The notes under the pieces are model-generated. The model was given only the letters and a program-made list of their open reading frames with translations. It did no database searches and was not told where the DNA came from. Shown piece after piece: positions 18,713 to 29,175 of a stretch of 42,916 bases of DNA. A program made the translations under genes and the position numbers. The stretch spans positions 1-42,916 of the forward strand of contig JAUWPE010000006.1 in assembly GCA_030611765.1 (NCBI GenBank), in the 5' to 3' direction. Within the stretch, counting starts at the first letter, position 1. The number at the start of each line of letters is the position of its first letter. The stretch is from Candidatus Cloacimonadota bacterium. GTDB taxonomy: Bacteria > Cloacimonadota > Cloacimonadia > JGIOTU-2.

Positions 18713-19756
18713 TCATTTAAAAAAATCTCTTTTAATAATATTATAAAAAATTATAAAAATAATTGAGCCTAAAATAAATAAAAGACAGACAAGAAGCTTT
18801 TTATCAACCATTAAGAATCCCATAGAAATAATACCAAATAAAAAAGTCAAAAAATATCCTATAAAGACGACTGTCTTATAGGGTAATCCTATATCCAGCA
18901 TTTTGTGATGAAGATGATTTTTGTCTGCTTGAAAGATACCATTAGAAGATTTCAATCTACGAATAATTGCCAAAATCGTATCAATTAATGGGAGGAACAA
19001 CACAATTATTGGAATTAGCATTGTCATTGCAGTTGTGCCCTTGAACTGTATATTACCTGCTACTGATATTGCTGCGATATTAAATCCCAGATACAGACTA
19101 CCCGTATCTCCTAAAAATATTTTTGCAGGATGAAAATTGTATTTTAGAAAAGCCAAACAACTCCCAAAAATTGAAAAAGCGAAATAAGCAATAAAAATGT
19201 TACAACAAACTATGCTAGCTATACCTAATATTAGTGCCACGATTGCAGCGATACCAGTGGCTAATCCGTCAAGCCCATCAATTAAATTTATTGAATTAAT
19301 TATAAGCAGAAACCAAATTATTGTGAGAGGAATAGAGAAAACTCCAACATTTACTGATGGACCAAAAGGATTAGTAATTAACCTAATTTTGAAACCGAGA
19401 ATGATCATAAATAAAACAATGATAATCTCTATAATTATTTTTTCCCAAGGACGTAAATTATAAATATCATCCAATAAACCTAAAACAATTATGAAAAATC
19501 CCCCGCAAATCAATCCCATGAAAAGATTATTGAACTCCTGAAATCCAAATAAAACTAAAAAAAATTGGCTGACAACTAATCCAATAAAAAGCGAAATTCC
19601 ACCACTCTTTGGGGTTGGAACTTGATGAATACTTCTTTCTCTTGGGTAATCAATTATACCAAATTTTTTGGAAAGTCTACAATTTATAGGTACCATAAAA
19701 TAGGCAACCAAGAATGAAAGCAGAAATACTCCAAAATAAATCATAATTTTACTCAT
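18713..19756 (-). CDS. WecA/TagO/MraY-like undecaprenyl-phosphate HexNAc-1-phosphate transferase
   Basis: PTPKSGGISLF, GLLDDIYNLRPWEK, INLIDGLDGLATG, FLGDTGSLYLGF, HLHHKMLDIG. Confidence 0.95.
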   Translation of the reverse strand: MSKIMIYFGVFLLSFLVAYFMVPINCRLSKKFGIIDYPRERSIHQVPTPKSGGISLFIGLVVSQFFLVLFGFQEFNNLFMGLICGGFFIIVLGLLDDIYNLRPWEKIIIEIIIVLFMIILGFKIRLITNPFGPSVNVGVFSIPLTIIWFLLIINSINLIDGLDGLATGIAAIVALILGIASIVCCNIFIAYFAFSIFGSCLAFLKYNFHPAKIFLGDTGSLYLGFNIAAISVAGNIQFKGTTAMTMLIPIIVLFLPLIDTILAIIRRLKSSNGIFQADKNHLHHKMLDIGLPYKTVVFIGYFLTFLFGIISMGFLMVDKKLLVCLLFILGSIIFIIFYNIIKRDFFK

Positions 19757-20891
19757 ATAAACTAATATATAAATTATTATAGCTATCCGAAAATTTTTTC
19801 AAGGAAAAATTTTTTTTCACGAGCATAAGACTTTTTTTACCCATTTCATTTCTTATCTGATCATGTGTAGATAACCATAAAATCTTTTGAGTAAGTAAAG
19901 TTTTATCGCCAATTTTTATGAGATAACCGTTATAACCATCTACCACAAGCTCATTATTCCCATTTATATCCGATGCAATTATCGGCAAGCCAGCTGACAT
20001 CGCTTCGAGAATAGAAAGGGACAATCCTTCCCATCGTGAGTACAAAACATAAATATCAAATAATGAAAGCCAATCTCTAACATTTGTTGTCCATCCTGGA
20101 AGCAATATTCTAGAATTTAGATTTTTCTCTTGAATTAATTTTTCAGCATCATTCCATAATTCACCATCTCCAAGAAATACAAATTTGATTTTATTACTTT
20201 TTTCAACGATTTCGATGGCAATTTTAATCAAGTTGATAATATTTTTTTGTTCAGAAAATCTGCAAACCGAACCGAAAATTATATCATCCTTATGAAATCC
20301 TAATTCCTCTCTATGAATGTATGTTCGTGAAGTAACTATATCGATCCCATTATATATGGTCAAAATTTTTCTTTCGGGAATTATATGATCTTTAATGGCA
20401 AGTTCTCGTTCAGAACGATTGACCGAAATTGTCATATCACAAAAGAGACTGGCGATTCTTTCTAACATTTTATAGAAATTTTGCTTTACTTTTCTTTGGA
20501 AAGGATTGAAAGGGAAACCATGAATTGTATGGATGACAACAGGAATACCAGCTATTCTGGCAGCGATTCTACCAAGGAAACCCGTTTTAGAAGAATGGGT
20601 ATGGACAATATCAAATTTACCGCTATGGCAGATCTTATAAATTTTAAAAAAAATAATAATATCGTACAAGTTTATCTCTCGAATCAAACCATGTAATGGA
20701 TAATGCTTTATGCCCATATTCTTCAGTTTTTTAATTAATAAACCATAAGGTGCTGAAATAACTGAAAATTCAAATTGCTCCGAATTTGCATTCTCCATGA
20801 TATCTATCATCACATTCTGTACTCCCGATAATAAAGGCAATAACTGGATATGTAGAATTTTAATACTTCTTTTATCAGACATTTTTTTCAT
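19749..20891 (-). CDS. Glycosyltransferase family 4 (GT-B)
   Basis: HTHSSKTGFLGRIAARIAGIPVVIHTIHGFPFN; YSRWEGLSLSILEAMSAGLPIIASDINGNNELV. Confidence 0.93.
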   Translation of the reverse strand: MKKMSDKRSIKILHIQLLPLLSGVQNVMIDIMENANSEQFEFSVISAPYGLLIKKLKNMGIKHYPLHGLIREINLYDIIIFFKIYKICHSGKFDIVHTHSSKTGFLGRIAARIAGIPVVIHTIHGFPFNPFQRKVKQNFYKMLERIASLFCDMTISVNRSERELAIKDHIIPERKILTIYNGIDIVTSRTYIHREELGFHKDDIIFGSVCRFSEQKNIINLIKIAIEIVEKSNKIKFVFLGDGELWNDAEKLIQEKNLNSRILLPGWTTNVRDWLSLFDIYVLYSRWEGLSLSILEAMSAGLPIIASDINGNNELVVDGYNGYLIKIGDKTLLTQKILWLSTHDQIRNEMGKKSLMLVKKNFSLKKFSDSYNNLYISLYE

Positions 20892-21877
20892 TGATATAGA
20901 ATACCATTTTCATTAATACTATCTTCTTTAAAGGTAAGCATATCGTTTCTCATGAATGGTTTCCCATCCCTATAAATAATTCTGTATTTTTGTTTTTTTA
21001 ATTCTGGCTTTAGCAGTTCTGGGTAATCACCGTATTTTCCGACTTTATATTTTTGCAAAAAAGGTTGCTGTTCGAGAAAGATCTTCTGCATGATATCCTT
21101 TAAATTTTCCACTCCCCAAACTTCTTTAGCTTTCGCACTAATAAAATCTATTATTCTATCTGCTTTTCTTCTCTTTTTGCAACGAACCCATGAAAGCCAG
21201 TAATATCTATAGAGTAGTCTTTCAATTGATTTTGCATTTCCAATATGAACAAAATATATGTCGTAAATTCTTTTCACACGATAAAAAATTGGAACCTTCA
21301 ACACTTCATACACTCCTCTTTTTACATACCTAAGAGAAGGGTGAAATGTATGCACATAACCTTCGGAATGGAGATCACGACCTTTTCTAACATGAAACAG
21401 GTCGTAAGAAAAATTAATAACAACAGGATAAATATGATAGAAATTATGTTTGTCCAAAGACAACAAATATTTTCGCAATCTGATAATATTCCGTTCCCCT
21501 GAAGTATATGCTATAAAATCACCATCCCAACGAACAATCCATCTATAAGAAGTTAGCGCCAAAGCTCGGTTGCTGATTTTACAAATATCATGAGATGAAT
21601 TTTTTTCAATAATAACTCTGAATGGAAGAACAGGCACTACTTTTTCTATTTCCCGAATCGTGTTGTCCGTTGAGCCGTTATCAATAATAACAACTTCATC
21701 CGCAAAATTGCTTAGAGATTTGAGTGACATACCTATCCAAGCTTCTTCATTTTTGACTCTCATCATCACGCTGATTCCATGCTTGCGAGATGGAATTTTT
21801 TGAAAGCAGGAAAATAATTTTGTTGCTTTTGATAAAATATAAATAATATTTTGTTTGAGCGTGAATTTATATTTCAT
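20888..21877 (-). CDS. Glycosyltransferase family 2
   Basis: GISVMMRVKNEEAWIGMSLKSLSNFADEVVIIDNGSTDNT; RWIVRWDGDFIAY. Confidence 0.85.
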   Translation of the reverse strand: MKYKFTLKQNIIYILSKATKLFSCFQKIPSRKHGISVMMRVKNEEAWIGMSLKSLSNFADEVVIIDNGSTDNTIREIEKVVPVLPFRVIIEKNSSHDICKISNRALALTSYRWIVRWDGDFIAYTSGERNIIRLRKYLLSLDKHNFYHIYPVVINFSYDLFHVRKGRDLHSEGYVHTFHPSLRYVKRGVYEVLKVPIFYRVKRIYDIYFVHIGNAKSIERLLYRYYWLSWVRCKKRRKADRIIDFISAKAKEVWGVENLKDIMQKIFLEQQPFLQKYKVGKYGDYPELLKPELKKQKYRIIYRDGKPFMRNDMLTFKEDSINENGILYQ

Positions 21878-23162
21878 GTCTATTGATTTTCTTCTGTAAA
21901 AACGTTATAAATTTTTCTGTTTGATACTCTCTGCTATATACTTGATCGATCTTGTACATATTTTTCTGTCCAGTAAATATTTCATTGCAAAGTTTTATAA
22001 AATTTGTTTTAATATGCGCAATATCCTCCATGGGACATATTATAGTATGACCGTAATATTTTAAAATCTCTGTGGTTTCACCATCCTGTGGAACCATGGC
22101 TAATATCTCCTTTCGCGAACGCAAATATTCAAAAAGTTTTCCAGGGATAACTCCATTTCCTTTGTAGCTTGCTACGAATAGAATCATCACATCTGCTGAC
22201 AGCATTTTTTCAATTACTTTTTTATGGGAAAGTTGTGGTAAAATATTAATTATTTCTCGTGCCCTGCAATTTTTCAATAATTGTGTAACCTCATAAAAAT
22301 AATTTCCTACAAATGTAACTCTGACATTATCAGGCAAGGAATTCTCTGAATGCAACTCATCCAAGGCAGAAATAAAATATCTTGGAGATTGAAGTCCATA
22401 AAACCCACCCATGTAAAAAAATTCAATTGCACTTTTTTTTGCTTTCTTAGGCAGTATAGCTGGAAAATCTCTTTCATCCCATGCATTATACATGACATGT
22501 ATTTTTCGTTTTAAATTATCTCCAAACTCAGCAGAGAGATTGTCTTTAAGTCGCTTGCTGTTTACAGAAATAGCATCTGACCATTTTAAAATTTTCCTTT
22601 CCCAGCTTTGTGCAAATTTTTTATGAAATATAGAGAGAAAACTCATATAAGGATGAAGTGTCCATGCATCACGATAATCAATAACAAGCGGTATATCGCG
22701 TCTCTTACTAACAAGATAAGCAACAACTGCAGAAGTATAAGGACCAATCGTTGCCATAACTGCGTCATAGCGAGTTTTGGAACATAATTTCACACCTTGT
22801 TTATACGCAAAGGGTAACCAGCCAATTTTATCATCAATTGGAAATAATTTTCTAATAATCCTCTTATATTTCTCAGGAGTTTGAAAATATATCTTTTCTT
22901 CCTTAAGATTCGGTTTCCTTTTCAACCAATGCATAAAAGACATTAAATCCCAGGATCTCACACGATGCACAGAATTTTCCAAGCATTTTCTCAGCATACC
23001 TCTATCGTGGGAATGGAACAATATATCTTTTACTGAAATAACATCAACATCCCAGCCATTTTCACGGAAGTAATACACCATTTTACAGGGTCTTTGTACT
23101 CCGGGACCACCTAACGGAGGGTAAAAATAGCTAAATAATAACAATCGCATTGGTTTTCTCAA
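21867..23162 (-). CDS. Glycosyltransferase family 4
   Basis: YFYPPLGGPGVQRPCKMVYYFRENGWDVDVIS; DYRDAWTLHPY; PGKLFEYLRSRKEILAMV. Confidence 0.88.
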   Translation of the reverse strand: MRKPMRLLLFSYFYPPLGGPGVQRPCKMVYYFRENGWDVDVISVKDILFHSHDRGMLRKCLENSVHRVRSWDLMSFMHWLKRKPNLKEEKIYFQTPEKYKRIIRKLFPIDDKIGWLPFAYKQGVKLCSKTRYDAVMATIGPYTSAVVAYLVSKRRDIPLVIDYRDAWTLHPYMSFLSIFHKKFAQSWERKILKWSDAISVNSKRLKDNLSAEFGDNLKRKIHVMYNAWDERDFPAILPKKAKKSAIEFFYMGGFYGLQSPRYFISALDELHSENSLPDNVRVTFVGNYFYEVTQLLKNCRAREIINILPQLSHKKVIEKMLSADVMILFVASYKGNGVIPGKLFEYLRSRKEILAMVPQDGETTEILKYYGHTIICPMEDIAHIKTNFIKLCNEIFTGQKNMYKIDQVYSREYQTEKFITFLQKKINRHEI

Positions 23163-23166
23163 AATT

Positions 23167-24627
23167 TTAATATTTTTGTATAAACAGCTTTTTTATTAAT
23201 ATCTTGTCATTACTTTTTACAATATACTTGAAAATCATACAAGATATTAAGAAAATAATCACTAATTTAACAGTAAAAATCACCCACGTTACGGGTAAAA
23301 GACACGTAATATATGACATAGTAATCAGGCATAATAAAACGATAAACGCATACTCAATCTTATACTTAACTGGAAATACTTTCTTTGAAGAATAGTAATT
23401 AAAAACTACTATAATTAAATAAGCAATAATGGAAGCATATCCAGCGCCATTTACTCCGAACGTCGGAATAAGAAAAAAATTGAGAATCAAATTTGAAACA
23501 GCACCGATAGCAACTGCTGTAGTAATATTCATTGCCTTGTGTTTCATATACAAGCCAAGATTAATTATACTGTATATGCCAAGCAGGAAATTAGATGCAA
23601 CACCGAAGATCACTAATTTCGCAGCGCTGAAATATGTTTTATCAATAACAAGCCGGAAAATCTCCGGCGTGAAAATCACAATAATCATTCCTATAAAGCC
23701 GCCAAAAAGTACGTAATAATTAAATATTTTTTTAAAGACCTTTTTTGTACTGTTAGAATCCTTTAGCTTCATCGCATAAGGAAAGAAAACAAGACTTACC
23801 AAAGAATTAACAATCGTAATTATCATTCCCATTTTGTATCCTACTGCATAGATTCCCACATCATATAGAGAGTTTGGTGAAAAATAAGTGAGCATCCATC
23901 TGTCGGAAAGTCTTAAAGATATCATTGCAAGAGTAGCAGGTATCATTATTATACCAAACGCAAGAAGTCTTTTTATAAGGGAAAGAGAAAAATAACTTTT
24001 GTTTTCTTGTATGCAAGATAATCTATTTAATATTTTTCTGATAGAGATCAAACCGCATAAAGCTGAAACAAATGAAGAAATTGCAAGAAAAATAAATACT
24101 CTTTCAATTGAAAATCCTTCAATAAATATGCACGACAAAACAAATAAAAAAAATATTGTGTTCTTTATAATCCCGATTTTAAAATATGATGATGATTTCT
24201 CCATTATATTAAGAATACTTAGCGTCAATCCCAAAAGTACATCACAAAAAAGGACGATAGAAATAGGAATAAAAAGATGAGAATATTTGCTTGTTCTTAA
24301 TACAAAAATCGAAAGTTCATGACGAAATAAAATTACGAGCAGGGACAATACAATTCCTACAAAAATAATCGTAATAAAAATCGATGAAATATAAGTAAAA
24401 TGATATTCATCTGTTTTTTTATAATAGAAATAAGAAAAAACTGTTTGTTGCTGTCCCAGCATATAGACTAGACTAGCAAAGGACGTAAAAACAAGCAGAT
24501 TGGTATAAATAGCATATTCTTCAGGAATCAACCACTTGGTAAATAGTGGCAATAACATCAATAGAAGAAGTTTATTGAAGAATGTATTTGCAGAATACTC
24601 TAAAATTTTCTTTAGATATTTACTCAT
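23167..24627 (-). CDS. Wzx-like polysaccharide flippase (MATE/MOP superfamily)
   Basis: Polytopic membrane protein; SDRWMLTYFSPNSLYDVGIYAVGYKMG, FGVNGAGYASIIAYLII. Confidence 0.88.
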   Translation of the reverse strand: MSKYLKKILEYSANTFFNKLLLLMLLPLFTKWLIPEEYAIYTNLLVFTSFASLVYMLGQQQTVFSYFYYKKTDEYHFTYISSIFITIIFVGIVLSLLVILFRHELSIFVLRTSKYSHLFIPISIVLFCDVLLGLTLSILNIMEKSSSYFKIGIIKNTIFFLFVLSCIFIEGFSIERVFIFLAISSFVSALCGLISIRKILNRLSCIQENKSYFSLSLIKRLLAFGIIMIPATLAMISLRLSDRWMLTYFSPNSLYDVGIYAVGYKMGMIITIVNSLVSLVFFPYAMKLKDSNSTKKVFKKIFNYYVLFGGFIGMIIVIFTPEIFRLVIDKTYFSAAKLVIFGVASNFLLGIYSIINLGLYMKHKAMNITTAVAIGAVSNLILNFFLIPTFGVNGAGYASIIAYLIIVVFNYYSSKKVFPVKYKIEYAFIVLLCLITMSYITCLLPVTWVIFTVKLVIIFLISCMIFKYIVKSNDKILIKKLFIQKY

Positions 24628-25660
24628 TTCCTAAAACTTTATTATACATATCCACTGTTTTTTCAGCAATTATTTTCCAAACAAATCTACTTAAAATATG
24701 CTCTTTAAGCTGTTTGTTTTTCTTTTTATTCAAAGATTTTACGATTCCTCTTTTTATGGAATCAACTGAATGAGGCTCTGCATATTCTGCAAATTCCTCG
24801 AAATACTCTCTCGTTCCGCCATAAGGAGTGATGACTACATTTGCACCTGCAAGTCCTGCTTCCAACGCTGCTCGCCCCGGTGTTTCGTAGCGAGTGGGCA
24901 GAATAAAGGTATGACAAGCTGCATATGCAGATGCGAAAAGCGGATCGTCGTGTTTGAGCCATTCAATATGAGTAATATTCTTGGATTTTTCGATTTCCTC
25001 TCTACATGCTGCACCCTCTTCATTATTAAGAATATCAGCAATAATCACAGAAGGATGGTCGATCTTCTGCAGTGCTTTGATGATATTGAGACCGTTCTTT
25101 CTAATTGGTCCGAGATGACCCACATATAAAATAAAATCCTTAAGCCCGTATTTCTTCTCAAAAAGCGAAGGATCTGCATGGGCGAACCGTTCCTCGACTC
25201 CATTGTGTATGACTTCAATCTTCTCTCTTTTTACACCAAGTGCTCCACATAGAAGATTTCCTTCATCACGAGTGTTCGGCAAGACTATTTCTGCATTATT
25301 ACAAATATATTCTGTAAAAAAATAATCGGAATAGGTTCGTTTAAATATCTTTCTGAAAGGCGCTTCAAACATTCTGTACAGATGTATCTTTTGAGCTGAA
25401 TGGTTGCTGTAGAAGATTGGATTCACTACGTATTTTGCACCATATAATTGTAAATTAAGCGCAAGAGGATAGGTATGAATGTTTGCATTGAAAATGTGCA
25501 CAATATCTTCATCGGTAAATTTTAAATCATAGTCCCACATATCGAACAAGTGAACGTCTATACCTAATTTTTTCAGTTCATCTTTCAGACATAGGATTTT
25601 ATAGGTGGGTCCTCCCCGATTGATCATCAAAGTTTGGTAGCTTGCCAGGAAAATTCTCAT
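24620..25660 (-). CDS. Glycosyltransferase family 4
   Basis: VIHNGVEERF, LYVGHLGPIRKNGLNIIKAL, FILPTRYETPGRAALEAGLAGANVVITPYGGTREYF. Confidence 0.9.
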   Translation of the reverse strand: MRIFLASYQTLMINRGGPTYKILCLKDELKKLGIDVHLFDMWDYDLKFTDEDIVHIFNANIHTYPLALNLQLYGAKYVVNPIFYSNHSAQKIHLYRMFEAPFRKIFKRTYSDYFFTEYICNNAEIVLPNTRDEGNLLCGALGVKREKIEVIHNGVEERFAHADPSLFEKKYGLKDFILYVGHLGPIRKNGLNIIKALQKIDHPSVIIADILNNEEGAACREEIEKSKNITHIEWLKHDDPLFASAYAACHTFILPTRYETPGRAALEAGLAGANVVITPYGGTREYFEEFAEYAEPHSVDSIKRGIVKSLNKKKNKQLKEHILSRFVWKIIAEKTVDMYNKVLGNE

Positions 25661-27198
25661 TGTTTCTTCTTTGCTTTTCTTTGTTCGTAATTATTGAGCG
25701 AATCTCTCCAATGATATTGTCTCATTGATTTCTTTTCATTAAATCTAAGAGGTTGTCTTTTGTTAAAGGATAATTCATTAATCTTATAATATACATTTGA
25801 ATGAATGATCGCAGAGCCCTTTTGAGAGTCAAGTAATCGAAAAGTAACATCACTATCATTATCATCAGTAACTGCTATCCCTCCATTACAAAATTCATAA
25901 GAAAAATTTTTATCGTTCCTTGTACTCCACCATTTAGCAAATTCGTGCATAGTTGGATTCCAATGCCTTTTTGTTTGAATGTATGCAAAGACCTCTTCCC
26001 ACACATTCAGCTTTTTATGATGAGGATGATGATATAGAATAACAGGCATATTTCTGGAGAATTTATAGTCTATAATCGATTTGTAGTATTGTACCATTTC
26101 CTGATCTGTGAAATGAGCTCTTCGTAATCTTCCAACACTGACGGGATGAATTGGGATCTGCATAACAGATGAAAAGTGATCATCAAAATATGGATAGAAC
26201 GGCAGGTCATCATAATCAAGTGCAAATTCTGATGAGTATTCAAAACCAAGATCCTCCAGCACTTTTCCGAGGGCTTCATTCCACTCGCCAAAGGGAGCAG
26301 CAAACCCATTTAAAGAAATATCATACTGTTTCAATTTTTCTTGAGCACAAAGGATATTATTAAAATTTTCATTATAAGAATCATAAACTTTATGCCGTTC
26401 ACAATGAAGAGCGATCTCATGTTGAGTGAATGACGGATATACTTCTGAAAGCATTTTTTCATCATTTGTATCAACAAACCAGGTAGCATTAATCCCATAT
26501 TTTTCGCAAAGAGCATACAGGTTTTTTGCATCCTCTGCAGAGCAGAAATCCGTATCAATACGAAAGATAAAGACATTTTTATTTCCTGATGGATAATACC
26601 ATTTTTGGATGAGAGGTTTATTCAACTCTAAAAAACAATGTTGTACCATCTGGAAAACAATCTCTCTGATCTTGCCTTTGCTCACCTTTGAGACAACTTC
26701 GGATGGAAGTTCCTTTCTTTCTGCATAGAAGCGTTTTCGAATTGAACTCTGTTTGAGGATCAGTTCATTTATAGAAAATGGAAGAATTACTACATTTCCA
26801 CCATTTCCGGAATATTCATAAATACAGCACGTATCATCCAAATTTATTAATGAATTATTTTGGGGAATACTGAATCGAGTATAAAAATCAACAAGACCTA
26901 CTTGTGAAAACAAAGAATTTTCTTTTGGGATTCTATATGATATATTCTTTCTAAGAAATCCAAGATCAAGCAGTTCAGAAAATGTGTCTTTATCTGTGAT
27001 GACCATTCCTGCTTTTTCGAGATACTCCTCGATAAGTTGCTTTCTATTGGTTACGAAATATTGATTGGTAATTACAAGAGCAAATTCTTTAAAATTGTAT
27101 TTTGAATCTCGTCCGATCTTTTCGTAGCAAAGTCCTTCTTGGGCAAGTACAATTTCCCATCCGGGGTTTGGAACGCAGAGTCCGATCTTTATTTGCAT
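25657..27198 (-). CDS. Polysaccharide deacetylase (NodB-like) with extra N-terminal and C-terminal domains
   Basis: FRIDTDFCS, HEIALHCERH, GFAAPFGEWNEALGKVLEDLGFEYSSEF, MPVILYHHPHH. Confidence 0.75.
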   Translation of the reverse strand: MQIKIGLCVPNPGWEIVLAQEGLCYEKIGRDSKYNFKEFALVITNQYFVTNRKQLIEEYLEKAGMVITDKDTFSELLDLGFLRKNISYRIPKENSLFSQVGLVDFYTRFSIPQNNSLINLDDTCCIYEYSGNGGNVVILPFSINELILKQSSIRKRFYAERKELPSEVVSKVSKGKIREIVFQMVQHCFLELNKPLIQKWYYPSGNKNVFIFRIDTDFCSAEDAKNLYALCEKYGINATWFVDTNDEKMLSEVYPSFTQHEIALHCERHKVYDSYNENFNNILCAQEKLKQYDISLNGFAAPFGEWNEALGKVLEDLGFEYSSEFALDYDDLPFYPYFDDHFSSVMQIPIHPVSVGRLRRAHFTDQEMVQYYKSIIDYKFSRNMPVILYHHPHHKKLNVWEEVFAYIQTKRHWNPTMHEFAKWWSTRNDKNFSYEFCNGGIAVTDDNDSDVTFRLLDSQKGSAIIHSNVYYKINELSFNKRQPLRFNEKKSMRQYHWRDSLNNYEQRKAKKKQ

Positions 27199-28199
27199 AA
27201 TGTTTTATGAATGATTTTCACTAAGGCGTTTTCCCTTTTTTTCATCGAGAAGTTTTCTAAAATATGACTGCGTGCTTCAAAACCTTTGTCTGACTGCATT
27301 GCTTTCTTAATTGCCTTTGCGGTTTCTTCTGGATCATTAAAAGGCACATAAAAGCCATTGTTGCCAACCACTTCGGGAAGTGCTCCCCTATCGGTCACAA
27401 CTGGAACACACTCGCATAACATTGCCTCAGCAAGGGAGATACCAAATGCTTCATGGGCTGAAACCTGAACATACACTTTGGCTTTTTGATAGAACTTTAT
27501 AAGCTCCTCTTCAGAAATGAACCCGGTAAAAACTACATTGGGGGAAGCTATTTTCTTTAAATAATTATAAGTTTTTTCATCATATTTCCCAATTACATAA
27601 AAGGGAATTTCTGGAAGATATGCTGCAGCTTTCACAAAGGGCTCAATTCCCTTTCTCAAAAGATTCGACTTAGTGACGTAGCCAACAGTTATTGCAATAT
27701 CCTCTTTACCAATTTTGGGATCTACATCGAATTTTTGGGTTTCTACACCATTATGGATGAGTTTAGAAAAATGAAAATCATAATATTTTTGAAGCTCTTT
27801 CCTACTGGCTTTGGATACTGAAAGAACGACATCAGTATTATGTATGATCCAGGAAATTTTCTTCTTTAAATATTTACCAAGAGTACCTCCATAGGATATT
27901 TCAGGAACATGAGCGACTTCATATCCTCCGACTACGAGAATCGTTCTCTTCCTCACTATTTTAGCAAACAGGATTGTTACAAATGCCCGAAAATCTGCAA
28001 ACCATATATATGACACATCTGACCAGCACACCCCCTTAGTAATCTCAATAATTGTGCGGAAAATATTAATTGCGTTCTTATTATTATCATTGCAACCAAT
28101 TACTTTGACATAGTAATATTTTCTTAACAATTTAATATCTCGAAGAATGTAGGCGGCATTATACGATGCTACAACGAATATCTTAGATTTTTTATCCAT
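27189..28199 (-). CDS. Glycosyltransferase family 4
   Basis: LIHNGVETQKF, VGYVTKSNLLRKGIEPFVKAA, VSAHEAFGISLAEAMLCECVPVVTDRGALPEVVG. Confidence 0.92.
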   Translation of the reverse strand: MDKKSKIFVVASYNAAYILRDIKLLRKYYYVKVIGCNDNNKNAINIFRTIIEITKGVCWSDVSYIWFADFRAFVTILFAKIVRKRTILVVGGYEVAHVPEISYGGTLGKYLKKKISWIIHNTDVVLSVSKASRKELQKYYDFHFSKLIHNGVETQKFDVDPKIGKEDIAITVGYVTKSNLLRKGIEPFVKAAAYLPEIPFYVIGKYDEKTYNYLKKIASPNVVFTGFISEEELIKFYQKAKVYVQVSAHEAFGISLAEAMLCECVPVVTDRGALPEVVGNNGFYVPFNDPEETAKAIKKAMQSDKGFEARSHILENFSMKKRENALVKIIHKTLCK

Positions 28200-28223
28200 T
28201 AATTAAATTTTCGCTAATTTGTT

Positions 28224-29099
28224 CTACCATGGAATAGTACCTGAATGGTCACAATATTTACAAATAGAAATTGATTCTCGATTTCCTTTTCTCAGCTGTA
28301 TCCGACTATCCAGAAATCTTTCACTTAACCAGATATCGAGAATGCTGCTATCTTTCACATTACCAAATGTAACTTCTGTGTAATAATCCATACAGCACAG
28401 CAAAACATCTCCTTGCCAATCGATGATAAGTTGAAAAGTGGGATTATAACATATTTTATTACAAATAGTTTTTACATCAAATATTTTTCCCGACCTGTTA
28501 ACCTTTTCAAAATCAAGATAACTTCTTAAACTGATATGAACAGGGAATTTATCTCTGAGCAGTCTCAGATGGTCTGGTATCGATTCGTCATAACTTGTAA
28601 CAAAAAATTTATTTACACCACTTGTGATCAAACGTTTCATTATATTTTCATTGAGATAATCACCATTTGTATCTATAAGTATATATGCATTTGGACACTT
28701 TTCTCTTGCGTAAGTGGTCAGATCAACCAATCTTTTGTCCAGCAAAGGTTCTCCATAGAAATGAGGAGATATACGTCCTTTATAACGTAGATGTGACAGT
28801 TCGTCGATTATTTTCTTCCACATTTCTTCAGACATCATTCCTTTTTCTCTTTGAGGAAATTTTGGATTATTAAAACAAAATTCACACGAGCGATTACAAT
28901 AGCCGTATGTTTCAATATCTGCTGAGATGAAAATGCCGTTATGGAATAAATTTATTAAATGAAATTTTATCAACAGTGTATATTTAAATCTGATGAATAT
29001 TCGATAAAATAATATTCGAAAGTTATATGTGTAAAATTTAATGAATTTCTCGTTTAAATTTTTACGAGTTATTTCATAATTTCTAATAAATTTTAGCAT
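28224..29099 (-). CDS. Radical SAM/SPASM-domain protein
   Basis: CNRSCEFC (CxxxCxxC), GEPLLDKRL, C-terminal CYNP…VLLCCMDY…CKYCDHSG cysteines. Confidence 0.88.
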   Translation of the reverse strand: MLKFIRNYEITRKNLNEKFIKFYTYNFRILFYRIFIRFKYTLLIKFHLINLFHNGIFISADIETYGYCNRSCEFCFNNPKFPQREKGMMSEEMWKKIIDELSHLRYKGRISPHFYGEPLLDKRLVDLTTYAREKCPNAYILIDTNGDYLNENIMKRLITSGVNKFFVTSYDESIPDHLRLLRDKFPVHISLRSYLDFEKVNRSGKIFDVKTICNKICYNPTFQLIIDWQGDVLLCCMDYYTEVTFGNVKDSSILDIWLSERFLDSRIQLRKGNRESISICKYCDHSGTIPW

Positions 29100-29175
29100 A
29101 GAAATTCATTAATATTTTATATGTGATTTTGTAAATCCTCACATAAAAAATGTCCACACGAAACAATAAATATCA

